A DNA stretch of 44,016 nt from CAZJWR01 sp964549765 (lineage in GTDB: Bacteria; Zixibacteria; MSB-5A5; GN15; JAAZOE01): the NCBI GenBank assembly GCA_964549765.1, contig CAZJWR010000029.1, forward strand, positions 1 through 44,016, written 5' to 3'. The position numbers were made by a program, and so were the translations under genes. Shown one piece after another: positions 1 through 7,676 of the stretch (positions within the stretch are counted from its first letter, which is position 1; each line of letters begins with the position of its first letter). The notes under the pieces are model-generated. The model searched no databases. It had not been told where the DNA came from and was given only the letters and a program-made list of their open reading frames with translations.

Positions 1-7
1 AAAATGT

Positions 8-46
8 AAATGCGGTCGGGCGCATAAGGGGCGCCCGACCGCATTT
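8..46. terminator. Hairpin terminator downstream of atpC, possibly bidirectional
   Basis: A perfect 16-bp inverted repeat (arms 8-23 and 31-46, 7-base loop) contains the core GGTCGGGCGC/GCGCCCGACC. On the plus strand it runs into ATTTTT; on the minus strand the arm is followed by ACATTTT. It lies 74 bases beyond the atpC stop and so fits the end of the ATP synthase operon, and it could also stop transcription arriving from the left of the window. Confidence 0.8.
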
Positions 47-119
47 TTGACAGGGGGGTATTGCTTGCATCGATCAATGGTTGACCGCCGATCTATTCTT
101 TTCCTTCAGCCGAAACCAT

Positions 120-521
120 TTATCGTTTCCCTCCGACGACGTCTATCCTCGCCTTGGCCCGTTCGTAAGCCGACCGCGCCCGCGGGATGTCGATATTGCC
201 GGCGGCGTCGCGGATGCGCTGTTTGGCCCGGTCCAGAGCAGCCCTGGCCCGTTCGAGGTCGATATCGGAGGCGAATTCGGCGGCATCGGCCAGGATCGAA
301 CAGATATTGGCTGAGTTTTCGAGGAATCCGCCAGTGATGGCAAAAACGATTTCATTGCCCGAGGCGTCTTTCACGTTCAGTTTGCCGGGTTTGAGCGAGG
401 TGATAATCGGAGCGTGATTGGACAAGATGCCCAGATACCCAACCGATCCTGGCGCGATAATCGAATTGACGTTATCCTCGTAAACGATCCGTTCGGTGGT
501 GACGATTGACAGCTTATACAT
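120..521 (-). CDS. atpC: F1Fo ATP synthase subunit epsilon
   Basis: This 133-residue protein is the epsilon subunit of the F1 central stalk, which couples gamma rotation to the c-ring and can inhibit ATP hydrolysis. The N-terminal beta sandwich carries the family signature around residues 26-46 (GSVGYLGILSNHAPIITSLK), and the C-terminal third (about 87-133) is the expected charged, Arg/Ala-rich helical hairpin. Length is normal for the family. Its ATG overlaps the atpD stop by one base (TGATG), so the two are translationally coupled. It is the last gene of the operon and is followed by the hairpin at 8-46. Family membership is clear. Confidence 0.95.
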   Translation of the reverse strand: MYKLSIVTTERIVYEDNVNSIIAPGSVGYLGILSNHAPIITSLKPGKLNVKDASGNEIVFAITGGFLENSANICSILADAAEFASDIDLERARAALDRAKQRIRDAAGNIDIPRARSAYERAKARIDVVGGKR

Positions 522-1933
522 CAGTCTTCACTCTTCATCCGTTCGTAATTTTCGTAGACTTCCTCGATCGGGCCGGTCATATAGAAGGCCTGTTCGGGGA
601 TTTCGTCCATCTCACCTTCAATGATCTTGGTGAATCCCTTGATGGTATCCTCAAGTTTGACGTATTTGCCGGATTTGCCGGTAAAGGCCTCGGCGACGAA
701 CATCGGCTGTGACAGAAAGCGCTGGATTTTGCGCGCCCGCTGCACGGCAAGCTTATCGTCCTCGGACAATTCCTCCATACCCAGAATGGCGATGATATCC
801 TGAAGGTCTTTGTAGCGCTGCAGAACCACCTGTACCCTTCGGGCGATCTTATAGTGTTCTTCGCCTACAATATGGGGATCGAGGATTCGGGAGGTGGAAT
901 CGAGCGGGTCGACCGCCGGATAGAGGCCGAGCTCGGCGATCTGCCGTGACAGCACCGTGGTGGCATCCAGGTGGGCGAAAGTCGTGGCCGGCGCCGGGTC
1001 GGTCAGGTCGTCGGCCGGGACGTAAATGGCCTGCACCGAGGTGATTGATCCGGATTTGGTCGAGGTGATTCGTTCCTGAAGAGCGCCCATTTCGGTCGAC
1101 AGCGTCGGTTGATATCCCACCGCCGAGGGCATCCGGCCCAGGAGCGCCGAAACCTCGGAGCCGGCCTGGACGAACCGGAAGATGTTGTCGATGAACAAGA
1201 GCACGTCCTGATGCTCCTCGTCACGGAAATATTCGGCGATGGTCAGACCCGAAAGGCCGACGCGCAGACGAGCGCCGGGCGGTTCGTTCATCTGCCCGAA
1301 CATCAGGGCCGTTTTGGCCAGTACGCCCGATTCCTTCATTTCCAACCAGAGGTCGTTACCCTCACGGGTTCGTTCGCCGACGCCTGAGAAGACCGAATAG
1401 CCGCCGTGCTCGGTGGCGATGTTGCGGATCAACTCTTGGATAATAACCGTTTTGCCGACACCGGCGCCGCCGAACAGTCCGACCTTGCCGCCCTTGGAGT
1501 ACGGTTCCAGAAGGTCGATAACCTTGATCCCGGTTTCGAACAACTGCGGCGTGGTTTCCTGATCTTCGAGAACGGGACTGGGCCGGTGAATCGGCAGGCG
1601 GGGATTGTCGGGCGGGATGGGATCGAGTTTATCGATCGTATCGCCGAGCAGATTGAACAAGCGTCCCAGAGCCTTCTCGCCGACCGGGACCGTGATCGGC
1701 CCGCCGGTATCGACGACCGGCATCCCGCGGACAAGACCGTCGGTGGAGGCCATCGCCACGCAGCGCACGATGTTGTCGCCGATATGGTTGGCGACCTCGA
1801 CCGTCAAGTGGATAGCCCGGTCCTTATCATCGATTTTCAACGCGTTCAGCATATTGGGAAGCTTGTCAGAGTCGAACTCGCAGTCGACGGTCGGCCCGAT
1901 CACCTGAACGATTTTTCCGATATTCTCAGCCAT
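521..1933 (-). CDS. atpD: F1Fo ATP synthase subunit beta (catalytic)
   Basis: This is the catalytic beta subunit, about 470 residues. The Walker A motif GGAGVGKT is at about residues 155-162, followed by the GERTREG segment with the catalytic glutamate near 187 and the Walker B region LLFIDNIFRF. I chose the ATG at 1933 (MAENIGK): an in-frame TTG nine bases upstream is possible but sits almost on top of the GGAG ribosome-binding sequence, which is 10 bases from the ATG. The gene lies 70 bases after atpG and ends on the atpC start. Nothing is missing from the active site. Confidence 0.97.
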   Translation of the reverse strand: MAENIGKIVQVIGPTVDCEFDSDKLPNMLNALKIDDKDRAIHLTVEVANHIGDNIVRCVAMASTDGLVRGMPVVDTGGPITVPVGEKALGRLFNLLGDTIDKLDPIPPDNPRLPIHRPSPVLEDQETTPQLFETGIKVIDLLEPYSKGGKVGLFGGAGVGKTVIIQELIRNIATEHGGYSVFSGVGERTREGNDLWLEMKESGVLAKTALMFGQMNEPPGARLRVGLSGLTIAEYFRDEEHQDVLLFIDNIFRFVQAGSEVSALLGRMPSAVGYQPTLSTEMGALQERITSTKSGSITSVQAIYVPADDLTDPAPATTFAHLDATTVLSRQIAELGLYPAVDPLDSTSRILDPHIVGEEHYKIARRVQVVLQRYKDLQDIIAILGMEELSEDDKLAVQRARKIQRFLSQPMFVAEAFTGKSGKYVKLEDTIKGFTKIIEGEMDEIPEQAFYMTGPIEEVYENYERMKSED

Positions 1934-2003
1934 GGTCTTCAAACTCCGCTAGATGTATGTCACTATTTTCATTTCCATCCGACCGTTGACCGGTCGGTTA
2001 CAC

Positions 2004-2873
2004 TTACGCCTTGAGGGCGTCGGCACCGCCGACGACCTCCAGAAGCTCCTTGGTAATGGCGGCCTGGCGCGCCTTATTGTATTGCAACGTCAGCCGTTCG
2101 ATCATATCCTCGGCGTTCTTGGTCGCCATGGTCATGGCCGCCATGCGCGTGGCGTGTTCCGACGCGAATGAATTGGCCAGGGCCGATTGCAGCCGGATGA
2201 GCGCATAGCGCGGCAGCAGTTCCGCAAAAATCGATTCGGGATCGGGCTCAAAAATGTACGCGCCGGCGGCCGCCGTCTCACCCGCCTCGGTTTCGGGCCG
2301 CTCGATGTTCAGATATTTCTCCAACGACACCGCCATGCGGGCGACGGAATAGAACTTTGTGTACAGCAGGTTGATTTCGTCGGTGGTACCGCCGGTGAAT
2401 CGATTGGTGAGGAAAGACACCAATTCCCGCACCATTCCCATATCGAGAGCGGCGTTGAATTCGTTGAACGTCTTGACGATGCTGTAGTCACGGCGGCGGA
2501 AATAAATATGGCCGCGCCGGCCGACGCAAACCAGTTCGGTTTGCTCGGAATCCCGTTCCCGCAGCCATTTTTCGGCCCGCCGGATGAGATTGGAATTGAA
2601 CGAGCCGCATAGGCCGCGATCGGAGGTGATCAGCACCAGCGTCTGCCGCTTGATCTCACGTTTTTCGAAATAGGGATGGGTCAGTTTTTCGGTCGCCACG
2701 GCCGACAGGTGACCCAGCATCTCCGCCATTTTGTCCGCATACGGCCGTGACTGTTCGGCTTGCATCTGCGCCTTGCGCAGGCGGGCCGCCGCGACCATTT
2801 TCATGGCGTTGGTGATCTGGTGGGTCGATTTGACTGACCGGATCCGCTTTTTTATCTCTCGAAGTGTCGGCAT
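2004..2873 (-). CDS. atpG: F1Fo ATP synthase subunit gamma
   Basis: The gamma subunit (289 residues) forms the rotating shaft inside the alpha3beta3 hexamer. The N-terminal helix begins PTLREIKKRIRSVKSTHQIT and the C-terminal helix contains the conserved region NAEDMIERLTLQYNKARQ near residues 253-270. Both are the coiled-coil ends that define the family, and the length is typical. The gene follows atpA by 12 bases, in the standard bacterial order alpha-gamma-beta-epsilon. Confidence 0.96.
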   Translation of the reverse strand: MPTLREIKKRIRSVKSTHQITNAMKMVAAARLRKAQMQAEQSRPYADKMAEMLGHLSAVATEKLTHPYFEKREIKRQTLVLITSDRGLCGSFNSNLIRRAEKWLRERDSEQTELVCVGRRGHIYFRRRDYSIVKTFNEFNAALDMGMVRELVSFLTNRFTGGTTDEINLLYTKFYSVARMAVSLEKYLNIERPETEAGETAAAGAYIFEPDPESIFAELLPRYALIRLQSALANSFASEHATRMAAMTMATKNAEDMIERLTLQYNKARQAAITKELLEVVGGADALKA

Positions 2874-2885
2874 CTATTCGTCCGT

Positions 2886-4400
2886 TTATTCTTCGACTTT
2901 GAATTGCTCTTTGAATTTCTTCATCGCATCCTGAAGCTTCTTTTCCGTTTCGTCGGAAATAGCCTTTTCGCCCGCGATCGCATGGTAGATATCCGGGAAT
3001 TCCTTCTCGATGAAGGCGAGGTACTCTTCCTCGAACTTTGCGATGGCAGGGAGTGGAACATCGTCCAGATGCCCCCTGGCGCCGGCCCAGATTATCGCCA
3101 CCTGACGCTCCAGCGAAAGCGGCACATATTGGTTTTGCTTGAGGATTTCGACCATTCGCTCGCCGCGCGTCAACTGCCGCTGGGTGGCTTTATCGAGGTC
3201 GGAGCCGAACTGAGCGAAGGCCGCCAATTCCCGGTACTGCGCCAAGTCGAGCCGCAACGATCCGGCCACTTTCCGCATGGCCTTGACCTGGGCGTTGCCT
3301 CCGACACGGGACACGGAAATACCGACGTTGATGGCGGGCCGGACACCGGCGAAAAACAGGTCCGGTTCGAGGTAAATCTGGCCATCGGTGATGGAGATGA
3401 CGTTGGTCGGGATATAGGCCGAGACGTCGCCGGCCTGAGTTTCAATAACCGGCAGGGCCGTCAGCGATCCACCGCCGAGTTCATCAGACAGTTTGGCGGC
3501 CCGTTCGAGCAGACGGGAGTGGCAATAGAAAATATCGCCCGGATACGCCTCACGTCCCGGCGGGCGGCGCAGCAACAGCGACAGTTGGCGATAGGCCTGG
3601 GCCTGCTTGGTTAGGTCGTCGTAAAAAACGACGCAGTGCTGACCCTTGTCGCGGAAGTACTCGCCCATGGCGCATCCGGAATAGGGCGCAATATACTGCA
3701 GCGGAGCGGGATCGTTGGCCGTAGCCGATACCACCGTAGTGTATTCCATGGCGCCGTGCTTTTCCAAGATTTCGACGACGCGGGCCACACTCGACGCCTT
3801 CTGGCCGATGGCGACATAGATGCAATACAGGTCGGTGTTGCGCTGGTTGATGATAGTATCGATGGCGATGGCCGTCTTGCCGGTTTGCCGGTCGCCGATA
3901 ATCAATTCGCGCTGTCCCCGGCCGATCGGGATCATGGAGTCGATCGCCTTCAAACCGGTCTGCACCGGTTCTTTCACCGGCTGACGCTGTACGACGTTGG
4001 GCGCCCGGCCTTCCAGCAGACGGTATTCGCTGGTTACGATCGGGCCCTTGCCGTCCAGCGGTTCGCCGATCGGGTCGACCACCCGTCCGATCATGGCCTC
4101 GCCGACGGGGACCTGGGCCACTTTGCCGGTTCGACGAACGGTGTCGCCTTCCTTGATGTTTCGGTCGCTGCCGAAAATGGCGACACCGACGTTGTCCTCT
4201 TCGAGGTTCAGGACCAGACCCGTGATGTCGCCCGGAAACGTCACCAGCTCGGACATCATCACGTCCTCCAGACCCCAGACGCGGGCAATGCCGTCGCCGA
4301 CCTGGAGCACGGTGCCGACCGATTCCATTTCCAGCTTGGTCTCATACTTGGCGATTTCTTTTTGTATAATCGATGAGACTTCTTCAGGATTGAGACCCAT
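2886..4400 (-). CDS. atpA: F1Fo ATP synthase subunit alpha
   Basis: The alpha subunit (504 residues) provides the non-catalytic nucleotide sites and the arginine finger to the beta active site. The Walker A motif GDRQTGKT is at residues 169-176, and the segment ISVSRVGGNAQ near residue 370 carries the family arginine. Length and order of motifs are normal. It follows atpH after 78 bases. The start MGLNPEEVSSIIQKEI matches the usual N-terminal helix that binds the delta subunit. Confidence 0.97.
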   Translation of the reverse strand: MGLNPEEVSSIIQKEIAKYETKLEMESVGTVLQVGDGIARVWGLEDVMMSELVTFPGDITGLVLNLEEDNVGVAIFGSDRNIKEGDTVRRTGKVAQVPVGEAMIGRVVDPIGEPLDGKGPIVTSEYRLLEGRAPNVVQRQPVKEPVQTGLKAIDSMIPIGRGQRELIIGDRQTGKTAIAIDTIINQRNTDLYCIYVAIGQKASSVARVVEILEKHGAMEYTTVVSATANDPAPLQYIAPYSGCAMGEYFRDKGQHCVVFYDDLTKQAQAYRQLSLLLRRPPGREAYPGDIFYCHSRLLERAAKLSDELGGGSLTALPVIETQAGDVSAYIPTNVISITDGQIYLEPDLFFAGVRPAINVGISVSRVGGNAQVKAMRKVAGSLRLDLAQYRELAAFAQFGSDLDKATQRQLTRGERMVEILKQNQYVPLSLERQVAIIWAGARGHLDDVPLPAIAKFEEEYLAFIEKEFPDIYHAIAGEKAISDETEKKLQDAMKKFKEQFKVEE

Positions 4401-4478
4401 ACGTCGTTACTCCCGTATATGCATGTGTTGTTTTCTGTCGTTGCACAGCCGAAGCGCCGGCGCGATGCGAGTTTACGC

Positions 4479-5027
4479 TCAGGCGACCTTCAGCTTCATC
4501 AACTCTTCCCTCAATATCGATAATTTGTGTTTGACCGAGCCGTCGATGATCTGATCCTTGAGGATGACGATCATCCCGCCCAAAATTCCCGGATCGACTT
4601 TCTCGACCAGTTCGATGGTTTTTCCCGTTTTGGCCTGCAGGCGCTCGATCAGCGGCCGGCGTTCGTCGTCGGCCAGCGGCCGGGCGACGGTGACGTGGGC
4701 CTTGATGACGCCGCGCTCCTCTTCGACCAGCGCCCGGAATTCCCGCACGATTTCGTGGAGAAACCCGATGCGGTGCTTGTCGATGAGAACCAGCAGAAAT
4801 TCCAGAAAGAGCGGCTCCAGCCGGGGGCCGAAAACGTCCTTGATCAGCTTCACCTTGACCTGTTCGAGAATATGCGGGGCGAGCAGGAATTGCAAAAGTG
4901 TTTTGTCCCGCTTGATAATCGAATCGAGTTGTTCAAACTGGGCGTAGGCCTGGTCGATCAGGTTTTTCTGCCGCGTGATATTGAACAGTGCGGTCGAATA
5001 TTTGACGGCTACCTGCTGGGCTAACAT
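4479..5027 (-). CDS. atpH: F1Fo ATP synthase subunit delta
   Basis: The delta subunit (182 residues) links the top of F1 to the b-subunit stator. It has the usual six-helix N-terminal domain and the C-terminal segment with the motif VDPGILGGMIVILKDQIIDG near residues 144-163, which is diagnostic. Its ATG lies 3 bases after the atpF stop, implying coupled translation. Sequence is divergent, as is normal for this subunit, but position in the operon and the C-terminal motif make the call secure. Confidence 0.94.
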   Translation of the reverse strand: MLAQQVAVKYSTALFNITRQKNLIDQAYAQFEQLDSIIKRDKTLLQFLLAPHILEQVKVKLIKDVFGPRLEPLFLEFLLVLIDKHRIGFLHEIVREFRALVEEERGVIKAHVTVARPLADDERRPLIERLQAKTGKTIELVEKVDPGILGGMIVILKDQIIDGSVKHKLSILREELMKLKVA

Positions 5028-5030
5028 GGC

Positions 5031-5513
5031 CTATATCTTCTCCACGTTATCGATGAACTCCGCGACGAGCCGGCGGTTTTCGCGATCATCCAGCCGGGCC
5101 GAGATGACCTTTTCGGCGGCGGCGATGGTTATGGAAACCATGTCCTCTTTGAGCGCGGCCCGCGCTTTTTCGACATCCCGGTGCAGTTCTTCTTTAGCCC
5201 GGGTGATGATCCCCTTGGCCTCCTTGCGGCCATCTTCTTTGATCTCCGCCGCGACGCGCTGCCCTTCCTTGATGGCCTCAGTCAGGCGCTGCCGGGAAAG
5301 ATTATCGATGTCTTTGAGCTTGGCCTCGAAATCGGCCTTGATGTCGGCCAATTCGGCTTTGCCCGTCTCGATGTCGTCGAATTCGGACTTGATCTTCTGG
5401 CGCCGTTCCTCGAGAATGCCCATGAGAGGACCCCAGGCAAACTTCTTGAGAATCCACACCGTGACCACAAAGCCGATAATGTGCGTAATTATCAGTTGTA
5501 GATTAAGCTCCAT
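5031..5513 (-). CDS. atpF: F1Fo ATP synthase subunit b
   Basis: The b subunit (160 residues) is the peripheral stalk. One N-terminal membrane segment (about residues 5-24, LQLIITHIIGFVVTVWILKK) is followed by the conserved FAWGPLMGILEERR junction and a long, charged, Ala-rich helix typical of the dimeric stator. Only one b gene is present, so the stalk should be a homodimer and not the b/b' type seen in phototrophs. It follows atpE after 91 bases. Confidence 0.95.
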   Translation of the reverse strand: MELNLQLIITHIIGFVVTVWILKKFAWGPLMGILEERRQKIKSEFDDIETGKAELADIKADFEAKLKDIDNLSRQRLTEAIKEGQRVAAEIKEDGRKEAKGIITRAKEELHRDVEKARAALKEDMVSITIAAAEKVISARLDDRENRRLVAEFIDNVEKI

Positions 5514-5604
5514 AACCTCGTCTCCCCGGCCGCGACGGGGGTCGCCCGCCGCCTTGGCCGGTCAGGGTTTTATGTGCGCCGGGATATTCCGGCGACGACC
5601 ATGA

Positions 5605-5841
5605 TCAGCCGCCGATCTTGCCCATAACAAGGAGAAAGGTCACCAAAGCGTAGATCGTCAACGCTTCAATGAAGGCCGCACCGATAATCATACCGGTCTG
5701 AATCTTACCAGTCGCCTCGGGCTGACGGCCCATGGCTTCCATGGCGGAGCCGACCGCTTTACCAAGACCGACGCCGGAACCGATGGCTGCAATACCCACC
5801 GCTATGGGAGCGGCGAAAGCCAGACCTGTTTGATAATCCAT
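5605..5841 (-). CDS. atpE: F1Fo ATP synthase subunit c (proton type)
   Basis: The c-ring subunit has 78 residues in two membrane helices joined by the polar loop GRQPEA (38-43). The ion-carrying glutamate is E59 in IGAAFIEALTIY. In sodium-type c subunits helix 1 carries a glutamine in GVGQG and the carboxylate is followed by Ser/Thr. Here the corresponding positions are Leu (GVGLG) and Ala, so I infer proton coupling. A GGAGGA ribosome-binding site stands just upstream of the ATG, in keeping with the high expression this subunit needs. Confidence 0.95.
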   Translation of the reverse strand: MDYQTGLAFAAPIAVGIAAIGSGVGLGKAVGSAMEAMGRQPEATGKIQTGMIIGAAFIEALTIYALVTFLLVMGKIGG

Positions 5842-5911
5842 TATATCCTCCTACAAAAAACGAATGTTTCTATCTGATCGGGTTTCTTCTTATCTCTCTT
5901 ACGGTGCTCAC

Positions 5912-6742
5912 TCAATGTTCCTCGTGATGCGGCACGACCATCATGATGTATGACGTCGACAGCATGGTGAAAACAAGCGCCTGGATGGTCGAGGTCAACA
6001 TGGCCAGGAAATAAAAGGGTATCTGGAAGGGAAAGCCGATCGGGCTGCCGAATATGCCGAGAAACATGATCCCCAGCACCACCATGGCCCCTATCAGGAT
6101 ATCCTCACCGAGAATGTTGCCGAACAAACGAAGGGCCAGTGATACCGGTTTGATGAATTCTCCGACGATATGCAATGGCAGGTTGATGATGACCAGCGCC
6201 CACGTAATGCCCGAAGTGGGTTCGCCCGCCAGGTGATGCAGGTACTTGAGCGGCCCCAGGCGGGTAAACGCCGTAAACTGAACATACAGGAAAACAGTGA
6301 TCGCCATGGCGGCGGTGGCGTTTACGGCCGACGTCGGCGATAACAGGAACGGTATCAGCCCCATCAGGTTCATGAACCAGATGTACATAAACAGCGTCGC
6401 CAAAAAGGGCATATAGCGATCGGTTTCGTCCCCCAACATGGCATAGATCATATCGTAGAGCCATTCGAAGAGCATCTCGACGACGTTTTGGAACGGCCCG
6501 GGGATCAACTGCCGCTTTTTATAGAGCACCAAAGCACAGATGACCAGGATAAGGGCCATCAGGAGGGCAAAAAAGAGGACCTCGTAATGTTGGGCGAACG
6601 ATTCACTGATAAAGGTCAGGATATTGGGAATATGGGGCTTGCCGCTTTCCGCGCTTTCACCATGCTCGACGTAGTCGGCGCCCTCGCCGGCCACCTGTTG
6701 AGCCGTCAAAACGACGGTATTAGCAAGGTTCCATAGTATCAT
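5912..6742 (-). CDS. atpB: F1Fo ATP synthase subunit a
   Basis: Subunit a (276 residues) forms the proton half-channels against the c-ring. The essential arginine is R205 in SLALRLFGNILGED, and the C-terminal helix contains the conserved glutamine region FYFLAMLTSTIQALVFTMLS. About 30 residues precede the core (MILWNLANTVVLTAQQVAGE onward); they are hydrophobic at first and then acidic. The start overlaps the upstream gene by ATGA, showing tight translational coupling with the atpI-like gene. Confidence 0.96.
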   Translation of the reverse strand: MILWNLANTVVLTAQQVAGEGADYVEHGESAESGKPHIPNILTFISESFAQHYEVLFFALLMALILVICALVLYKKRQLIPGPFQNVVEMLFEWLYDMIYAMLGDETDRYMPFLATLFMYIWFMNLMGLIPFLLSPTSAVNATAAMAITVFLYVQFTAFTRLGPLKYLHHLAGEPTSGITWALVIINLPLHIVGEFIKPVSLALRLFGNILGEDILIGAMVVLGIMFLGIFGSPIGFPFQIPFYFLAMLTSTIQALVFTMLSTSYIMMVVPHHEEH

Positions 6743-7167
6743 GCCATACCTCGGGAGCTGCTTTCCTGGTTAACGATATCTAAGTGCAACAAGGCTCTGG
6801 CTATCGCCTTCAGGACCATAACCGCCAGAACCGTGGACAATCCGATAATCAGCGGGACGGGACGAAACACTTCGACGGTAAAGAGGAAATACCCGGCGGC
6901 ATACAGCAAGGGGAATTTGATACAAGCCAATCCGAAAACGGCCAGCTTGTCGATTTTGCCCAGCTGCATCACAGCCCTGACCAAGGCTGATAGGAAAATC
7001 AGGTTGACCATCGACCACACCCCGGCGGAAAAGACGGCCAGAGCATCGTAGAAATCGAAATAAAATGAACCGAACGCCAAAATCAGCAAGAGGATAACGC
7101 CGGTTGTTTTAAGCGTCCGGTGAATGAAATCAAGTCCCATGGTCGTCGTCAGATTTTTTCCCGTCAT
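6739..7167 (-). CDS. atpI: ATP synthase subunit I-like membrane protein
   Basis: This 142-residue protein has four predicted membrane segments (about residues 18-36, 40-60, 74-97 and 102-120) and sits directly before atpB, where bacteria often encode AtpI, a c-ring assembly factor. The identification rests on topology and position more than on motif identity. It overlaps atpZ by 38 bases if it starts at 7167. An ATG at 7140 (MGLDFIHRT) would reduce the overlap to 11 bases, and neither start has a convincing ribosome-binding site. It overlaps atpB by ATGA. Confidence 0.75.
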   Translation of the reverse strand: MTGKNLTTTMGLDFIHRTLKTTGVILLLILAFGSFYFDFYDALAVFSAGVWSMVNLIFLSALVRAVMQLGKIDKLAVFGLACIKFPLLYAAGYFLFTVEVFRPVPLIIGLSTVLAVMVLKAIARALLHLDIVNQESSSRGMA

Positions 7168-7354
7168 CGGTCGCCATTTTAATCAACTTGTACACCTCCC
7201 GGCCCGAGGATATGAAACCCATTACGATCAGAACGACCGTCAGGTACGGGGATGTGTCGAGTTTACGATCAAGCCATTCGCCTATAAAGTATCCAACCAG
7301 GGGCCCGGCAACCATAATAAACGGCAAAGAGGTTAGGAGCCCTATCTGCCTCAT
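7130..7354 (-). CDS. atpZ: AtpZ/AtpI-family small membrane protein, first gene of the atp operon
   Basis: This 74-residue protein has two membrane helices (about 6-25 and 36-54) joined by the segment GYFIGEWLDRKLDTSPYLT. That pattern, with a conserved aspartate and a short hydrophilic tail ending KKSDDDHGT, is typical of the AtpZ family (putative F1Fo-associated Ca2+/Mg2+ transport subunit). It is the first gene of the ATP synthase operon, about 100 bases below the promoter at 7461-7488. Its GAGGG ribosome-binding sequence is unusually close to the ATG. Confidence 0.8.
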   Translation of the reverse strand: MRQIGLLTSLPFIMVAGPLVGYFIGEWLDRKLDTSPYLTVVLIVMGFISSGREVYKLIKMATDDGKKSDDDHGT

Positions 7355-7460
7355 GCCCTCATTTTGCTTTCGGTCGCCCGTGACCCTGCTTCTTTACTTC
7401 AAAGGTTTTCGTCCTTGTTTCCGGCGGCATCCTGCATCGCCGCCGTTTTGTAAAGAAGGC

Positions 7461-7488
7461 AATATATTTTTGGGGAGAATATTGTCAA
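7461..7488 (-). promoter_or_regulatory. Strong sigma70-type promoter for the atp operon
   Basis: On the minus strand TTGACA (7488-7483) and TATATT (7466-7461) are separated by 16 bases. The predicted transcription start is near 7454, giving a leader of roughly 100 bases before atpZ. The same -10 sequence recurs at other promoters in this window. Confidence 0.75.
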
Positions 7489-7505
7489 GCAGTTTTGCGA
7501 AGATT

Positions 7506-7523
7506 TTGATAATTTTTTCACAA
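7506..7523. promoter_or_regulatory. 18-bp operator-like palindrome, proximal copy
   Basis: The sequence is TTGATAATTTTTTCACAA. It has the architecture of a Rex or CRP/FNR-family site (TTGTGA, 6 bases, TCACAA), with two mismatches in one half. Its centre lies about 61 bases upstream of the predicted atp transcription start. Which regulator would bind is not decidable from sequence alone. Confidence 0.5.
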
Positions 7524-7616
7524 AGAGGCCTCTACTCGATATAAGGCGAACCGATTGTCGGGATGCGAAATAACCGTATAAAACGGTATGTGGCAACGGA
7601 GAAAGTCGCGTCTGTC

Positions 7617-7634
7617 TTGATAAATTTTTCACAA
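7617..7634. promoter_or_regulatory. 18-bp operator-like palindrome, distal copy
   Basis: The sequence is TTGATAAATTTTTCACAA, differing from the proximal copy at one base and carrying the same two departures from a perfect palindrome. It starts 111 bases further from the promoter. Repetition of the same imperfect site argues against chance. Confidence 0.5.
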
Positions 7635-7676
7635 AAGCAGCCCTTATTACCCAGAAAATGCTCCGATTGTGTCCTT

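Larger units (their letters stand above)
7355..7676. other. 322-base intergenic region controlling the atp operon
   Basis: No convincing gene is present; the open frame across it on the minus strand is low-complexity and overlaps the next gene. The region holds the atp promoter (7461-7488), two near-identical 18-bp operator-like palindromes (7506-7523 and 7617-7634) and, between them, a smaller inverted repeat ACCGT/ACGGT at 7573-7587. It is clearly AT-richer than the flanking coding DNA. Confidence 0.7.
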
